Positions 52,034 through 60,411 are shown, numbered from the stretch's first letter. The stretch is DNA of 64,000 nt from Martinezella rhizogenes (GCA_013322215.1 JAAMEZ010000058.1:434001-498000), one strand, 5' to 3'. Numbers and translations are program-made. The notes: generated from the sequence alone by a model not told the origin.

Positions 52034-53005
52034 TCAATGCGAGTCGCCGCGGCCGATCATCCACCTTGCGAGCGCAAGCACGCAGAAGGAGAGGACGAAC
52101 AGGAGCAGACCGAGCGCAATCAAGCTCGACAATTGCAGACCGTCGGCATCGCCGAAGTTATTCGCGATCTGGGCGGAAATGGTGGTGGACGGCGAGATGA
52201 TCGACGATTGCAGACGGCTCACCGAGCCGACGACGAAGGTAACGGCCATGGTTTCGCCAAGCGCGCGGCCGAGGCCGAGCATGATGCCGCCGACGAGGCC
52301 GCGACGTGTGTAGGGGATCAGGATGTGGCGAGCCACTTCCCATGTCGTCATGCCCATGCCGTAAGCGGATTCACGCAGCATCGGCGGCACGGTGCTGAAC
52401 ACGTCGCGGGCGATCGCGGTGATGAACGGGAGGATCATGACGGCGAGCACGAGGCTTGCCGTCAACAGGCCGACGCCCGGCGCCGGCGGCTGGAACAGCA
52501 GGCCGATCACCGGCACCTGGCCGACAGTCATCATGAGAAAAGGCAGAATATAGTTCTGCATCAGCGGCACGAGAATGAACAGACCGACGATGCCGTAGAT
52601 GATGGAGGGAACGCCGGCCAGAAGCTCGATGGCCGTGCTGATCGGACGGCGCAGGCTGCCGGGGCAAAGTTCCGTGAGGAAGATGGCGATGCCGATGCTC
52701 AGGGGAACGGCAATCAGCATGGCGATGAGTGCACTTACCAGCGTACCGACCACGGCGGGCACAGCGCCATAGATATCGGCAGGAGCGCTCCATTTCGTGC
52801 CCCAGAGGAACGAAAGTCCGAAGGCCTGGAAGGTTGGCAAGGCATCGATGACGAGAACTGCAAGGATTGCCAGCAGCAGAAGCACGACAAGAGCAGCCGA
52901 GCCAAGCGTCATAAAATAGAAAATCCGATCCTGTGTCCGGAATTTTCTGGTGGCGGCGGTGGTATCCAGTGCCTGGAAGCCAGCCGTCTGAGTCGCGTCA
53001 GCCAT
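52034..53005 (-). CDS. pstC: Phosphate ABC transporter permease PstC
   Basis: 323 aa with six or more membrane segments. The start ATG at 53005 has a strong AAGGGG site. Family motifs include GVPSIIYGIVGLFILVPLM and the EAA loop RESAYGMGMTTWEVARHILIP. It pairs with PstA. A perfect hairpin (53035-53061) separates it from pstS, probably allowing more PstS than permease to be made. Confidence 0.96.
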   Translation of the reverse strand: MADATQTAGFQALDTTAATRKFRTQDRIFYFMTLGSAALVVLLLLAILAVLVIDALPTFQAFGLSFLWGTKWSAPADIYGAVPAVVGTLVSALIAMLIAVPLSIGIAIFLTELCPGSLRRPISTAIELLAGVPSIIYGIVGLFILVPLMQNYILPFLMMTVGQVPVIGLLFQPPAPGVGLLTASLVLAVMILPFITAIARDVFSTVPPMLRESAYGMGMTTWEVARHILIPYTRRGLVGGIMLGLGRALGETMAVTFVVGSVSRLQSSIISPSTTISAQIANNFGDADGLQLSSLIALGLLLFVLSFCVLALARWMIGRGDSH

Positions 53006-53034
53006 CGATTTCCCCTTGTCCCGTCACGTAAGCC

Positions 53035-53061
53035 GGCGGACAGGGTTATACCCTGTCCGCC
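53035..53061 (-). repeat. pstS-pstC intercistronic hairpin
   Basis: GGCGGACAGGG and its exact complement enclose a TTATA loop. No T run follows on the transcribed strand. Placed between the binding-protein gene and the permease genes, it resembles the stabilising or attenuating hairpins known in many binding-protein operons. Confidence 0.65.
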
Positions 53062-53081
53062 GCAACTTCTCACGCAGCAAA

Positions 53082-54107
53082 TTACTTCGTGCCGAATTCC
53101 GTCTTCCAGGACTTCTCGACGATCTCGGCAACATTGTCCGGGATCGCAAGATACGACAGGGCGGTCGCGTCCTTCTGACCATGCTCATAGGACCACTTGA
53201 AGAACTTCAGCGCTTCTTCGTTCTTGGCAGCATCGGCCGGCTTCTTATAGAGCAGAACCCAGGTCGAAGCGGCAATCGGCCAGCTCTTTTCGCCCGGCTG
53301 ATTGGTGATGATCAGGTTGAAGTTCTTGGCCTTGGCCCAATCTGCGTTGGAAGCAGCAGCCTTGAACGTGTCGAGGCTCGGCTCGATAACCTTGCCGGCA
53401 GCGTTCTTCATCTTCGCGAAACCGATGTGGTTGGCGACGACGTAGGAGTATTCAACGTAAGAGATCGAACCAGCGGTCTGGTTGACGGTGGTAGAAACGC
53501 CTTCGGAACCCTTGGCGCCGAAGCCGACCGGCCATTCAACTGCCGTGTTCGAACCAACCTTTTCCTTCCACTCCGGCGAAACCTTCGCCAGGTAGTCGGT
53601 GAAGTTGAAGGTCGTGCCCGAGCTGTCGGCGCGATAAACGACGGAGATCGTCGTGGAGGGCAGCTTTACTTCCGGGTTGAGAGCCTTGATGGCTGCATCG
53701 TCCCACTTGGTGATCTTGCCGAGGAAGATGTCGGCCAGCGTCTTGCCGTCGAGAACGAGTTCGCCCGGCTTTACGCCTTCAACGTTATAGGAAACGACGA
53801 TGCCGCCGGAGATCATCGGGAACTGGGCAATGCCGTTCTTTTCGAGGTCAGCGTCGCTCATCGGCTTGTCCGAAGCGCCGAATACGATGGTCTTGTCGAG
53901 GAGCTGCTTGATGCCAGCGCCCGAACCGACCGACTGATAGTTGACGACATTGTTCGTCGCAGCCTTGTAGCCTTCAGCCCACTTGGACAGAACCGGTGCG
54001 ATGAAGCTCGAGCCGGCGCCCGTGATATCGGCAGCAGAGGCCGAAACGGACATAGCCGCGATGAAGCCTGCAGTCAGGCAGAGCGAACGAAATTTTTGAT
54101 TCAACAT
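53082..54107 (-). CDS. pstS: Periplasmic phosphate-binding protein PstS
   Basis: 341 aa from the ATG at 54107. The signal peptide ends in SVSASA-A (about residue 25). The mature protein begins DITGAGSSFIAPVLSKW, the canonical phosphate-site loop, and has YQSVGSGAGIKQL and RADSSGTTFNFTDYL, which contact phosphate in homologues. It delivers phosphate to PstCAB. It is the first gene of the operon, and a PHO box lies about 120 bp upstream. Confidence 0.97.
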   Translation of the reverse strand: MLNQKFRSLCLTAGFIAAMSVSASAADITGAGSSFIAPVLSKWAEGYKAATNNVVNYQSVGSGAGIKQLLDKTIVFGASDKPMSDADLEKNGIAQFPMISGGIVVSYNVEGVKPGELVLDGKTLADIFLGKITKWDDAAIKALNPEVKLPSTTISVVYRADSSGTTFNFTDYLAKVSPEWKEKVGSNTAVEWPVGFGAKGSEGVSTTVNQTAGSISYVEYSYVVANHIGFAKMKNAAGKVIEPSLDTFKAAASNADWAKAKNFNLIITNQPGEKSWPIAASTWVLLYKKPADAAKNEEALKFFKWSYEHGQKDATALSYLAIPDNVAEIVEKSWKTEFGTK

Positions 54108-54228
54108 GATTGAACTCACTTCCCAGAGTGATGAAAGGATGGCGAGCAGGAGCTAAGCACGAAGTATCCCATCGGTTAGGAACCCCACCTCGATCTCCTG
54201 GCGACAGTGATGGCTCTAATGCCGCATT

Positions 54229-54256
54229 GTTTCAGTTTGATGACAGTTTAATGAAG
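54229..54256 (-). promoter_or_regulatory. PHO box (PhoB binding site) upstream of pstS
   Basis: On the minus strand, CTGTCATCAAACTGAAAC matches the PhoB direct-repeat pattern CTGTCATNNNNCTGTCAT, perfectly in the first half and partly in the second. It is preceded by CTTCATTAAA, making a third 11-bp-spaced partial unit. The site is 122-149 bp before the pstS start codon, suited to activation by PhoB under phosphate limitation. Confidence 0.75.
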
Positions 54257-54367
54257 CGGCGGTGACACAACCTGCAGCAAGCATGGCGGCCATTGCGGAG
54301 CCGCAGGGAAAGGCTCGCATCCTTTCATGAAGCAGGGCGATCTTCACGTTTTGAATCAAGATCATAC

Positions 54368-54712
54368 TCAAAGGCGGATTACATAGTCCTTGCGAGTCGT
54401 TTCAATAACTTCCCAAGTCCCCTTGAAGCCCGGCTTCAAGATCATGCGGTCGCCTGCACGCAGATGAAACGTCTCGCCGTCATCGGCTGTCACAATGGAA
54501 TAGCCGGAGAGAATGTTGAAATACTCCCACTCGTCATAGGCGATCTTCCACTTCCCCGGCGTCGCCTCCCAGATGCCGGCATAAAGGTCGCCCTCAGCCT
54601 CATCGAGGCTCCAGGTTCGGAAGGCCGGGGCTCCCGAAATGAGACGATCCGCTGCGGGCGCGCCCGCCTCAGGCTCCACACCCTCGACATTCAGTTGCAG
54701 ATAGGTTGCCAC
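54368..54712 (-). CDS. Cupin domain protein (DUF861-like)
   Basis: 114 aa from a GTG at 54712, which has GGGAG six bases upstream. A longer reading to 54823 would run through the intrinsic terminator of metY, so I reject it. The cupin features are GIWEATPGKWKIAYDEWEYF, ILSGYSIVTADDGE, and FHLRAGDRMILKPGFKGTWE, as in the (S)-ureidoglycine aminohydrolase-like cupin_3 group. Enzymatic or binding role is unknown. It follows metY on the same strand but beyond its terminator. Confidence 0.82.
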   Translation of the reverse strand: MATYLQLNVEGVEPEAGAPAADRLISGAPAFRTWSLDEAEGDLYAGIWEATPGKWKIAYDEWEYFNILSGYSIVTADDGETFHLRAGDRMILKPGFKGTWEVIETTRKDYVIRL

Positions 54713-54747
54713 TTGAGTCTCCCGTCCGTCACGCTTCACCAGGACCC

Positions 54748-54781
54748 AAAAAGTCCGCGACCGCCATTGGCGATCGCGGAC
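54748..54781 (-). terminator. Intrinsic terminator of metY
   Basis: On the minus strand GTCCGCGA and TCGCGGAC enclose an inner CGCC/GGCG stem with a short loop and one mismatch, followed by TTTTT. It lies about 70 bp past the metY stop codon. Confidence 0.8.
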
Positions 54782-54852
54782 CGAGACAAGCATGAAATGC
54801 ACTTCGGTCAAAGAGACCGACATGCTTTTTCGGCCTCCCGCCGGGGCAGTCC

Positions 54853-56136
54853 TCAGACTTTTGCCAGTGCCTGCTCCAGGTCGGCGATGATATCCTTGAC
54901 GTCCTCGATGCCGATGGACAGGCGCACAACATCCGGGCCGGCACCGGCGGCGACCTTCTGCTCGTCAGTCAGCTGCTTGTGAGTCGTCGAGGCGGGATGG
55001 ATGACGAGCGAGCGCGTATCGCCGATATTGGCAAGATGCGAGAAGAGCTCAAGGCCTTCGACCAGCCCCTTGCCGGCTTCATACCCCCCCTTCAGTCCGA
55101 AGGTGAAGACCGAGCCCGCACCTTTCGGCGAGTAACGCTGCTGCAGGGCGTGGTTCGGATCGTCCTCCAGGCCGGAATAGTTGACCCACGCCACCTTCTC
55201 CTGCGCGTTCAGCCAACGCGCAACGGCGAGCGCATTGTCCGAATGACGCTGCATGCGCAGCGGCAGCGTTTCGATACCGGTCAGGATCAGGAAGGCATTG
55301 AACGGCGAGATGGCCGGGCCGAGATCGCGCAAGCCCAGCACCCGGCAGGCGATGGCGAAAGCGAAATTGCCGAAGGTCGCGTGCAGCACGATGCCGTTAT
55401 ATTCCGGACGCGGTGAAGACAGCATGGGGTAATTGCCCGAGGCGGACCAGTCGAAAGTGCCGCCGTCGACGATGATGCCGCCCATGGAATTGCCATGGCC
55501 TCCGAGGAACTTCGTCAAGGAATGCACGACGATATCGGCGCCATGCTCCAGCGACCGGATGAGATAGGGGCTCGCCAGCGTGTTGTCGACGATCAACGGC
55601 AGGCCATGCTTGTGCGCGATGGCTGCGATTGCCGCGATATCGACGAAGGTGCCGCCGGGATTGGCAAGGCTTTCGATGAAGATGGCGCGGGTGCGGCCAT
55701 CGATCTGCGCTTCGAAGGTCGCAAGATCCGCAGGATCGGCCCAGCGGACGCGCCAGTCGAAATTCTTGAATGATTGACCGAACTGATTGACCGAGCCACC
55801 ATAAAGCCGTTTGGCCGCGACGAAATTGTCGCCCGGCTGCATGATGGCATGGAAGACGAGCAACTGGGCCGCATGACCGGAGGCGACCGCGAGGGCCGCG
55901 GTTCCGCCTTCGAGGGCCGCCACCCGCTCTTCAAGTACGGCCTGTGTCGGGTTCATGATACGGGTGTAGATATTGCCGAACTGCTGCAATCCAAACAGTG
56001 CAGCGGCATGATCGGCATCCTGAAAGACGAAGGATGTCGTCTGGTAGATCGGCGTCGCGCGCGCGCCTGTCGTCGGGTCCGGCTGCGCGCCCGCGTGGAT
56101 CGCAAGCGTGTCAAAACCTGGGTTGCTGGCTGGCAT
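54853..56136 (-). CDS. metY: O-acetylhomoserine aminocarboxypropyltransferase (sulfhydrylase)
   Basis: 427 aa from the ATG at 56136, which has GGGAGGAA upstream. PLP-dependent Cys/Met metabolism family. It begins GFDTLAIHAGAQPDPTTGA, has YTRIMNPTQAVLEERVAALEGG (the substrate region, given as YTRIMNPTQ and ERVAALEGG), and the PLP lysine in HSLTKFLGGHGNSMGG. The length and N-terminus fit the MetY/O-acetylhomoserine type more than the shorter MetZ. It makes homocysteine from an activated homoserine and sulfide. I looked for a SAM-II riboswitch upstream and did not find its conserved core. Confidence 0.92.
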   Translation of the reverse strand: MPASNPGFDTLAIHAGAQPDPTTGARATPIYQTTSFVFQDADHAAALFGLQQFGNIYTRIMNPTQAVLEERVAALEGGTAALAVASGHAAQLLVFHAIMQPGDNFVAAKRLYGGSVNQFGQSFKNFDWRVRWADPADLATFEAQIDGRTRAIFIESLANPGGTFVDIAAIAAIAHKHGLPLIVDNTLASPYLIRSLEHGADIVVHSLTKFLGGHGNSMGGIIVDGGTFDWSASGNYPMLSSPRPEYNGIVLHATFGNFAFAIACRVLGLRDLGPAISPFNAFLILTGIETLPLRMQRHSDNALAVARWLNAQEKVAWVNYSGLEDDPNHALQQRYSPKGAGSVFTFGLKGGYEAGKGLVEGLELFSHLANIGDTRSLVIHPASTTHKQLTDEQKVAAGAGPDVVRLSIGIEDVKDIIADLEQALAKV

Positions 56137-56304
56137 ATTTTTCCTCCCGCCGGATTTTGTTCGTAACGGGAAAAGCATAACGCCTGGCATATGAAAGTTA
56201 ACCGCGAACTTTGCCGTGCTTCTTGGCTCGCGGAAAAAACTTGCCATCTTTCAGTGAGATCGCGCGATAAACGGCCGGAGGCCGCCGTCGCGTGTGATCT
56301 CCGG

Positions 56305-56733
56305 TCATGCCACCAGGCGCGGATACTCGATCGCCGGGCAGCGGTCCATGACGACCCTCACCCCTGCGGCTTCCGCTCTTGCCGCGGCGGCGTCGTCACG
56401 CACGCCAAGCTGACCCCAAATGACCGGTGGCCGCGGCTCGATCATGATCGTCTCCTCCACGACCGATCGAAGATATTCGGGCGCCCGAAAGACGTCGACC
56501 ATATCCACAGGCTCGGGAATGTCGGCCAGCCGCGCATAGACCCACTGCCCCAGAATTTCCTTGCCGGCCTGTCCGGGATTGATGGGGATGACGCGATAGC
56601 CCCTGTTCAGGAGATAAGCCATCACACCGTTGCTCGGGCGCGCGGGATTGGGCGAAGCACCGACGAGCGCGATGGTCCTTACGGACAAGAGGATATCGGC
56701 TATATAGGAATCGTCATAACTATCGTGGTTCAT
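56305..56733 (-). CDS. CoA-binding (YccU-like) protein
   Basis: 142 aa from the ATG at 56733, seven bases after GGGAGG. A Rossmann-type CoA-binding domain fills the protein: TIALVGASPNPARPSNGVM at the start, YRVIPINPGQAGKEILG, VDMVDVFRAPEYLRSVVEE, and WGQLGVRDDAAAARAEAAG. These small proteins resemble the CoA-binding half of succinyl-CoA synthetase, but their reaction is not known. It is upstream of metY on the same strand, with 168 bp between. Confidence 0.9.
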   Translation of the reverse strand: MNHDSYDDSYIADILLSVRTIALVGASPNPARPSNGVMAYLLNRGYRVIPINPGQAGKEILGQWVYARLADIPEPVDMVDVFRAPEYLRSVVEETIMIEPRPPVIWGQLGVRDDAAAARAEAAGVRVVMDRCPAIEYPRLVA

Positions 56734-56846
56734 CACGAAGCCTCCCACCTCGATCACACTTGCGTTTTGTCACAAATATGGAAACCGCAATGGCGGTCTC
56801 CGCGTATATATATTGTATTATAACAACTTCAGGGAGGATTACTCAG

Positions 56847-57173
56847 ATGAAAAAATTCATCCTGCTGGGCCTGCTCGTCACCTCGGCAGCGACGCCGGCA
56901 TTCGCGATTTCGCGATATAATTCCATGTCCATGACCTGCGCAGAAGCCAGGGCGGTCATCAACCGGGAGCGCGCGGTCATCATGCGCTACCCCGCCAAGA
57001 GAACACCGAACATGACGCTCTATGATCGCTATGTCGCGGATAGCGGCGCATGCGATCTGGGCTATTACGCCTATCAGGATTATCTCCCCACGAAGGATCG
57101 CGCTTCCTGTCCGGTGTATATATGCCGGCCGTCAACCGACCTCGATGACGATGATTTGATTTTCCCACGCTGA
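56847..57173 (+). CDS. Small exported protein of unknown function
   Basis: 108 aa from the ATG at 56847, which has AGGGAGGA upstream. The signal peptide MKKFILLGLLVTSAATPAFA is textbook, with cleavage after AFA. The mature protein of about 88 residues is Tyr/Arg/Asp-rich with four cysteines (MTCAEA, SGACDLG, ASCPVYICRP), which may form two disulfides in the periplasm. The tail is very acidic (TDLDDDDL). It does not belong to a family I can name; such CxxA-type small secreted proteins are common in rhizobia. Confidence 0.85.
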   Translation: MKKFILLGLLVTSAATPAFAISRYNSMSMTCAEARAVINRERAVIMRYPAKRTPNMTLYDRYVADSGACDLGYYAYQDYLPTKDRASCPVYICRPSTDLDDDDLIFPR

Positions 57174-57996
57174 TCGCAATGCGCTACGGCTAGACGTGGC
57201 GGACGACTCACGAGTTCGGTACGACCATTGATTGTCCCAGGCACGATGCATCTTCGGCAACGCAGTCGTGCTGGCGTCTTCATGCGCCCGCGTCCAGGCC
57301 ATCCCCCAAAGCGCTTTCATAAATTTCCCCGATGCCGTGGGGTTGCGTTCTCATGAAATGCAATCTTTGTTCGCTATTTATTCACATATAAATTAGAAAC
57401 TTCGCATGGACAGTCAATTCAAACGAGAACCGAATGCGAACGCGGAACATATGCTATTTCATTATTTTCCCACAGAATAATTTTCGCGTTCGCGCAGTGA
57501 TATACCCTGCGAAATTTTGGCTCTGGGATTCTATACTTAACTCTTAGTATGATTTTTATCAGCGGTGGCGCGCGTTAGCTGTAATATTTTTCATCTCTTG
57601 TAGAATTATCCACTCTATTCATGAGAGGAAGAGGGGCTGCGCGCGGCGTTTTCGCCGCGATTTTCGCACACCAGATCACATGCAGCATTGCAAGCGACAC
57701 GGCCCTCTGTCGTTTTTAAGTAAGAAGTGTCTAATGCTACTCCCGCGTTCACAGGACATGCGATATTTGTTCGCGCTTCATACTCCAATAAATTAGTTAT
57801 TTATAATGCTGGAAAGGACAATTTGGAACATAACGAAAACGTCGTTCTCGACGTCCGTGATGACCGGAGCAGGCGGGCAATCCTCCATAATGACCGATAT
57901 TTCGTTGCTTTTCGATGTATTGCGGATCATATGGGGGCTACACTCCCACAAAATACCAAGCATTGCCGTTAGGCCTGTCAATTCCCGAGGTTTTCC
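57174..57996. other. 823-bp gene-free AT-rich region
   Basis: No reading frame here has a convincing ribosome binding site and codon usage; frames at 57727-57972 and 57806-58270 are judged spurious. Composition is much more AT-rich than the surroundings, especially 57360-57640. A terminator-like hairpin at 57642-57663 suggests that a short transcript could end there. Confidence 0.5.
57642..57663 (+). terminator. Orphan terminator-like hairpin in the gene-free region
   Basis: CGCGGCG and CGCCGCG form a perfect 7-bp stem around TTTT and are followed by ATTTT on the plus strand. The nearest upstream coding gene on that strand ends 470 bp earlier. It may end a small RNA or the transcript of 56847-57173. 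Confidence 0.5.
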
Positions 57997-58833
57997 GTGT
58001 CTTTCGACGTTATCGCGCTCGTCCTTTTCGGCGCCCTGCTGCATGCGACATGGAATGCGATCATCAAGGCTGGCACCGATAAGTCGCTCGATGCGGCGCT
58101 GGTTTCAGCCGGCGGCGCAGTCGCGGCATTGCCTCTTCTGCCATTCCTGCCTCTGCCGGCCTCTGCGGCCTGGCCGTTCATCGGTGCATCCGCCATCCTT
58201 CAATTTGCCTATTTCCAGCTGGTGGCGGCCGCATATCGAGCCGGGGATATCGGGCTCGTCTATCCGCTGATGCGCGGTGTCGCGCCACTCATCATCGTCT
58301 CCACAAGCAGCTTCATCCTGAAGGAGACGCTTTCGGGCGGCGCGTTGATCGGCACCATGACCATTTGTGCCGGCATACTGACGCTTGCCTTCGAGGCGCG
58401 AAAGGGCAGCCGCCGGGCGATCGTTCTCGCGCTTGCCAATGCCGTCGTCATCGCGACCTATACCTATGTCGACGGCATCGGCGCGCGGGCATCGGGCAAT
58501 TCAGTTTCCTATACCCTATGGATGGCACTCCTGCCCCCCGTTCTCCTTTTCGCCTGGGCGATATCGCAACGCGGCATCAATGCTGTCGCCGCCCATGTCC
58601 GCTATAACTGGTGGCGCGGACTGATCGGCGGCGGCGGATCGATCGCTTCCTATGGGCTGGCATTGTGGGCGATGACCAAAGCGCCGGTCGCCATGGTCGC
58701 CGCCCTGCGCGAGACCTCGATCCTCTTCGCTTTGGTGATATCGGTCGTCGTCTTGAAGGAGCGATCGAGCATCTGGCGCTATATTGCCGGCGCCATCATC
58801 GCCGCCGGAGTGCTGGTTTTGCGCCTGGGTTGA
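57997..58833 (+). CDS. EamA/DMT-family transporter
   Basis: 278 aa, very hydrophobic, with about ten membrane helices in two EamA repeats (about 5-130 and 150-278). Typical pieces are GALLHATWNAIIKAG, the YPLMRGVAPLIIVSTSSFILKE block ending in KE at the end of repeat 1, and ILFALVISVVVLKERSSIW in repeat 2. The family exports or imports small metabolites such as amino acids; the substrate cannot be deduced. It is a single gene, with an AT-rich region upstream. Confidence 0.9.
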   Translation: MSFDVIALVLFGALLHATWNAIIKAGTDKSLDAALVSAGGAVAALPLLPFLPLPASAAWPFIGASAILQFAYFQLVAAAYRAGDIGLVYPLMRGVAPLIIVSTSSFILKETLSGGALIGTMTICAGILTLAFEARKGSRRAIVLALANAVVIATYTYVDGIGARASGNSVSYTLWMALLPPVLLFAWAISQRGINAVAAHVRYNWWRGLIGGGGSIASYGLALWAMTKAPVAMVAALRETSILFALVISVVVLKERSSIWRYIAGAIIAAGVLVLRLG

Positions 58834-58841
58834 CCATAAAA

Positions 58842-58865
58842 TATGTGGTTTTATTTTACCACATA
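58842..58865. repeat. Inverted repeat after the EamA gene
   Basis: TATGTGGT and ACCACATA form a perfect dyad around TTTATTTT, nine bases past the EamA stop codon. Without a T run it is not a clear terminator; it could be a protein-binding site in the rplM upstream region. Confidence 0.4.
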
Positions 58866-58959
58866 AGCAACATATTGATTTTTCTTTATAATTTTTACAG
58901 GCCGCCAATGAGGCGATATTGACGCAGGCTCTCAATCGCTCTATAAGCCGCCGCAGATT

Positions 58960-58986
58960 GCAGCCTTTCCGGGCTGCTTTCTTTTT
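58960..58986 (+). promoter_or_regulatory. Terminator-shaped hairpin in the rplM leader (attenuator candidate)
   Basis: GCAGCC and GGCTGC enclose a six-base loop and are followed by TTTCTTTTT, 85 bases before the rplM start codon. An intrinsic terminator directly before a ribosomal protein gene, with no gene ending there on the same strand since 58833, suggests leader-mediated control of rplM-rpsI. Confidence 0.5.
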
Positions 58987-59070
58987 GGCACGCATTCATG
59001 TGCGCCAAACCAAGCAACAAGAAACGCCCAGACGCCTTCGGGCCAAGGGTCCAAAAAGAGAGTATGCAAC

Positions 59071-59535
59071 ATGGCAACCTTCTCCCAGAAGCCTGCAGAG
59101 GTGGAGAAGAAGTGGGTTCTCATCGACGCCGAAGGGCTTGTCGTTGGCCGTCTCGCTTCTATCATCGCAATGCGTCTGCGCGGCAAGCATAAGGCTACCT
59201 TCACGCCCCACGTCGACGACGGCGACAACGTCATCGTCATCAATGCCGACAAGGTCGTCTTCACCGGCAAAAAGTACGAAGACAAGGTTTACTACTGGCA
59301 CACCGGTTATGCCGGCGGCATCAAGGAGCGTACGGCTCGCCAGATCATCGAAGGTCGCTTCCCGGAGCGCGTCGTTGAGAAGGCCGTCGAGCGCATGGTT
59401 CCCCGCGGCCCGCTCGGCCGTCGCCAGATGAAGAACCTGCGCGTCTACGCCGGCTCCAACCATCCCCACGAAGCCCAGCAGCCGGTCGTCCTCGACGTCG
59501 CCAAGCTGAACAAGAAGAACGTAAGGAGCGCCTGA
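59071..59535 (+). CDS. rplM: 50S ribosomal protein L13
   Basis: 154 aa, normal length. Signature motifs include KKWVLIDAEGLVVGRLAS, GDNVIVINADKVVFTG, and MVPRGPLGRRQMKNLRVY. It is an early-assembly large-subunit protein. It overlaps nothing and is followed two bases later by rpsI, the near-universal L13-S9 pair. Strong codon bias, as expected for a ribosomal gene. Confidence 0.98.
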   Translation: MATFSQKPAEVEKKWVLIDAEGLVVGRLASIIAMRLRGKHKATFTPHVDDGDNVIVINADKVVFTGKKYEDKVYYWHTGYAGGIKERTARQIIEGRFPERVVEKAVERMVPRGPLGRRQMKNLRVYAGSNHPHEAQQPVVLDVAKLNKKNVRSA

Positions 59536-59537
59536 TA

Positions 59538-60008
59538 ATGGCTGACCTTTCCTCCCTGAAGGACCTCGGCACGACGTCGGAAGCAGCTGCTGCTCCGGTT
59601 CACGTCCGCAAGGTTGACTCGCTCGGCCGCTCCTACGCGACCGGCAAGCGTAAGGACGCCGTCGCCCGCGTTTGGGTCAAGGCCGGCTCCGGCAAGATCA
59701 TCGTCAACGGCAAGGACTACACGGCTTACTTCGCCCGTCCGGTTCTGCAGATGATCCTGCGTCAGCCGATCGTCGCTGCTGCCCGTGACGGCCAGTTCGA
59801 CATCATCGCAACCGTTGCCGGCGGCGGCCTCTCCGGCCAGGCCGGTGCCGTTCGTCATGGCCTGTCCAAGGCGATCACCTACTTCGAACCGGGCCTGCGC
59901 TCGGTGCTGAAGAAGGGTGGCTTCCTGACCCGCGACAGCCGCGTCGTCGAACGCAAGAAGTACGGCCGTGCGAAGGCACGTCGTTCCTTCCAGTTCTCCA
60001 AGCGTTAA
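59538..60008 (+). CDS. rpsI: 30S ribosomal protein S9
   Basis: 156 aa. An N-terminal alphaproteobacterial extension of about 25 residues precedes the conserved core (YATGKRKDAVARVWVKAGSG). The C-terminus ends KKYGRAKARRSFQFSKR, whose final Lys-Arg reaches the P-site tRNA in homologues. An AAGGAG site lies in the end of rplM. An intrinsic terminator follows. Confidence 0.98.
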   Translation: MADLSSLKDLGTTSEAAAAPVHVRKVDSLGRSYATGKRKDAVARVWVKAGSGKIIVNGKDYTAYFARPVLQMILRQPIVAAARDGQFDIIATVAGGGLSGQAGAVRHGLSKAITYFEPGLRSVLKKGGFLTRDSRVVERKKYGRAKARRSFQFSKR

Positions 60009-60033
60009 TCGCTTATCCGAGATCGGATTTTTG

Positions 60034-60064
60034 GAAAGGCCGGGTTTTCCCGGCCTTTTTCTTT
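60034..60064 (+). terminator. Intrinsic terminator of rplM-rpsI
   Basis: AAAGGCCGGG and CCCGGCCTTT enclose a TTTT loop and end in a T run, about 25 bp after the rpsI stop codon. Confidence 0.92.
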
Positions 60065-60147
60065 TGCAGCAGCAAAAAGATGCAAATCCGCCAAGGCAAG
60101 CGGCCCATTTTGTGGCAAAGTTCCGGTACAAGCACCGGGAGAGTTCA

Positions 60148-60411
60148 ATGCGTGGATTCATCTTTTCGCTTCTGCTTTTGATCGCCAGCGCAGCGCCCGC
60201 TCTGTGTGACGATGCCCAGCCAGCTCCGCCAGCCGACAAGGCCGCGGAGATGCAGAGCATGAAGGATTTTCTCCAGGCAACTCCGGACTGTCGCGAGTTC
60301 AACGACAGCTGCTCCTATTGTGTCGTGACCGATGGACAGGCCAATTGCTCGACGCCGCAGATCGCCTGCGTGAAAAAGGCATATCAATGCACCGCCAGAT
60401 CGGGCAAATAA
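60148..60411 (+). CDS. Small Cys-rich exported protein
   Basis: 87 aa from the ATG at 60148, with GGGAGAG upstream. The signal peptide is MRGFIFSLLLLIASAAPALC, with a cut after about residue 20. The mature part of about 65 residues contains six cysteines (PDCREF, DSCSYC, ANCSTP, IACVKK, YQCTAR), which suggests three disulfides in the periplasm. No family recognised. It stands alone after the rpsI terminator. Confidence 0.8.
   Translation: MRGFIFSLLLLIASAAPALCDDAQPAPPADKAAEMQSMKDFLQATPDCREFNDSCSYCVVTDGQANCSTPQIACVKKAYQCTARSGK

Noticed and set aside
54713..54823. Longer N-terminus for the cupin protein
   Set aside because: It would be translated through the intrinsic terminator of metY; the GTG at 54712 has a good ribosome binding site and gives the usual family length.
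56137..56300. Possible SAM-II riboswitch upstream of metY
   Set aside because: SAM-II elements occur before methionine genes in alphaproteobacteria, but the conserved core (GCTTGCAGCC-like and GCTAAA-like segments in the right order) is not present on the minus strand here.
57727..57972. 81-aa frame in the AT-rich region
   Set aside because: No ribosome binding site, no coding bias, and overlapping frames of equal quality.
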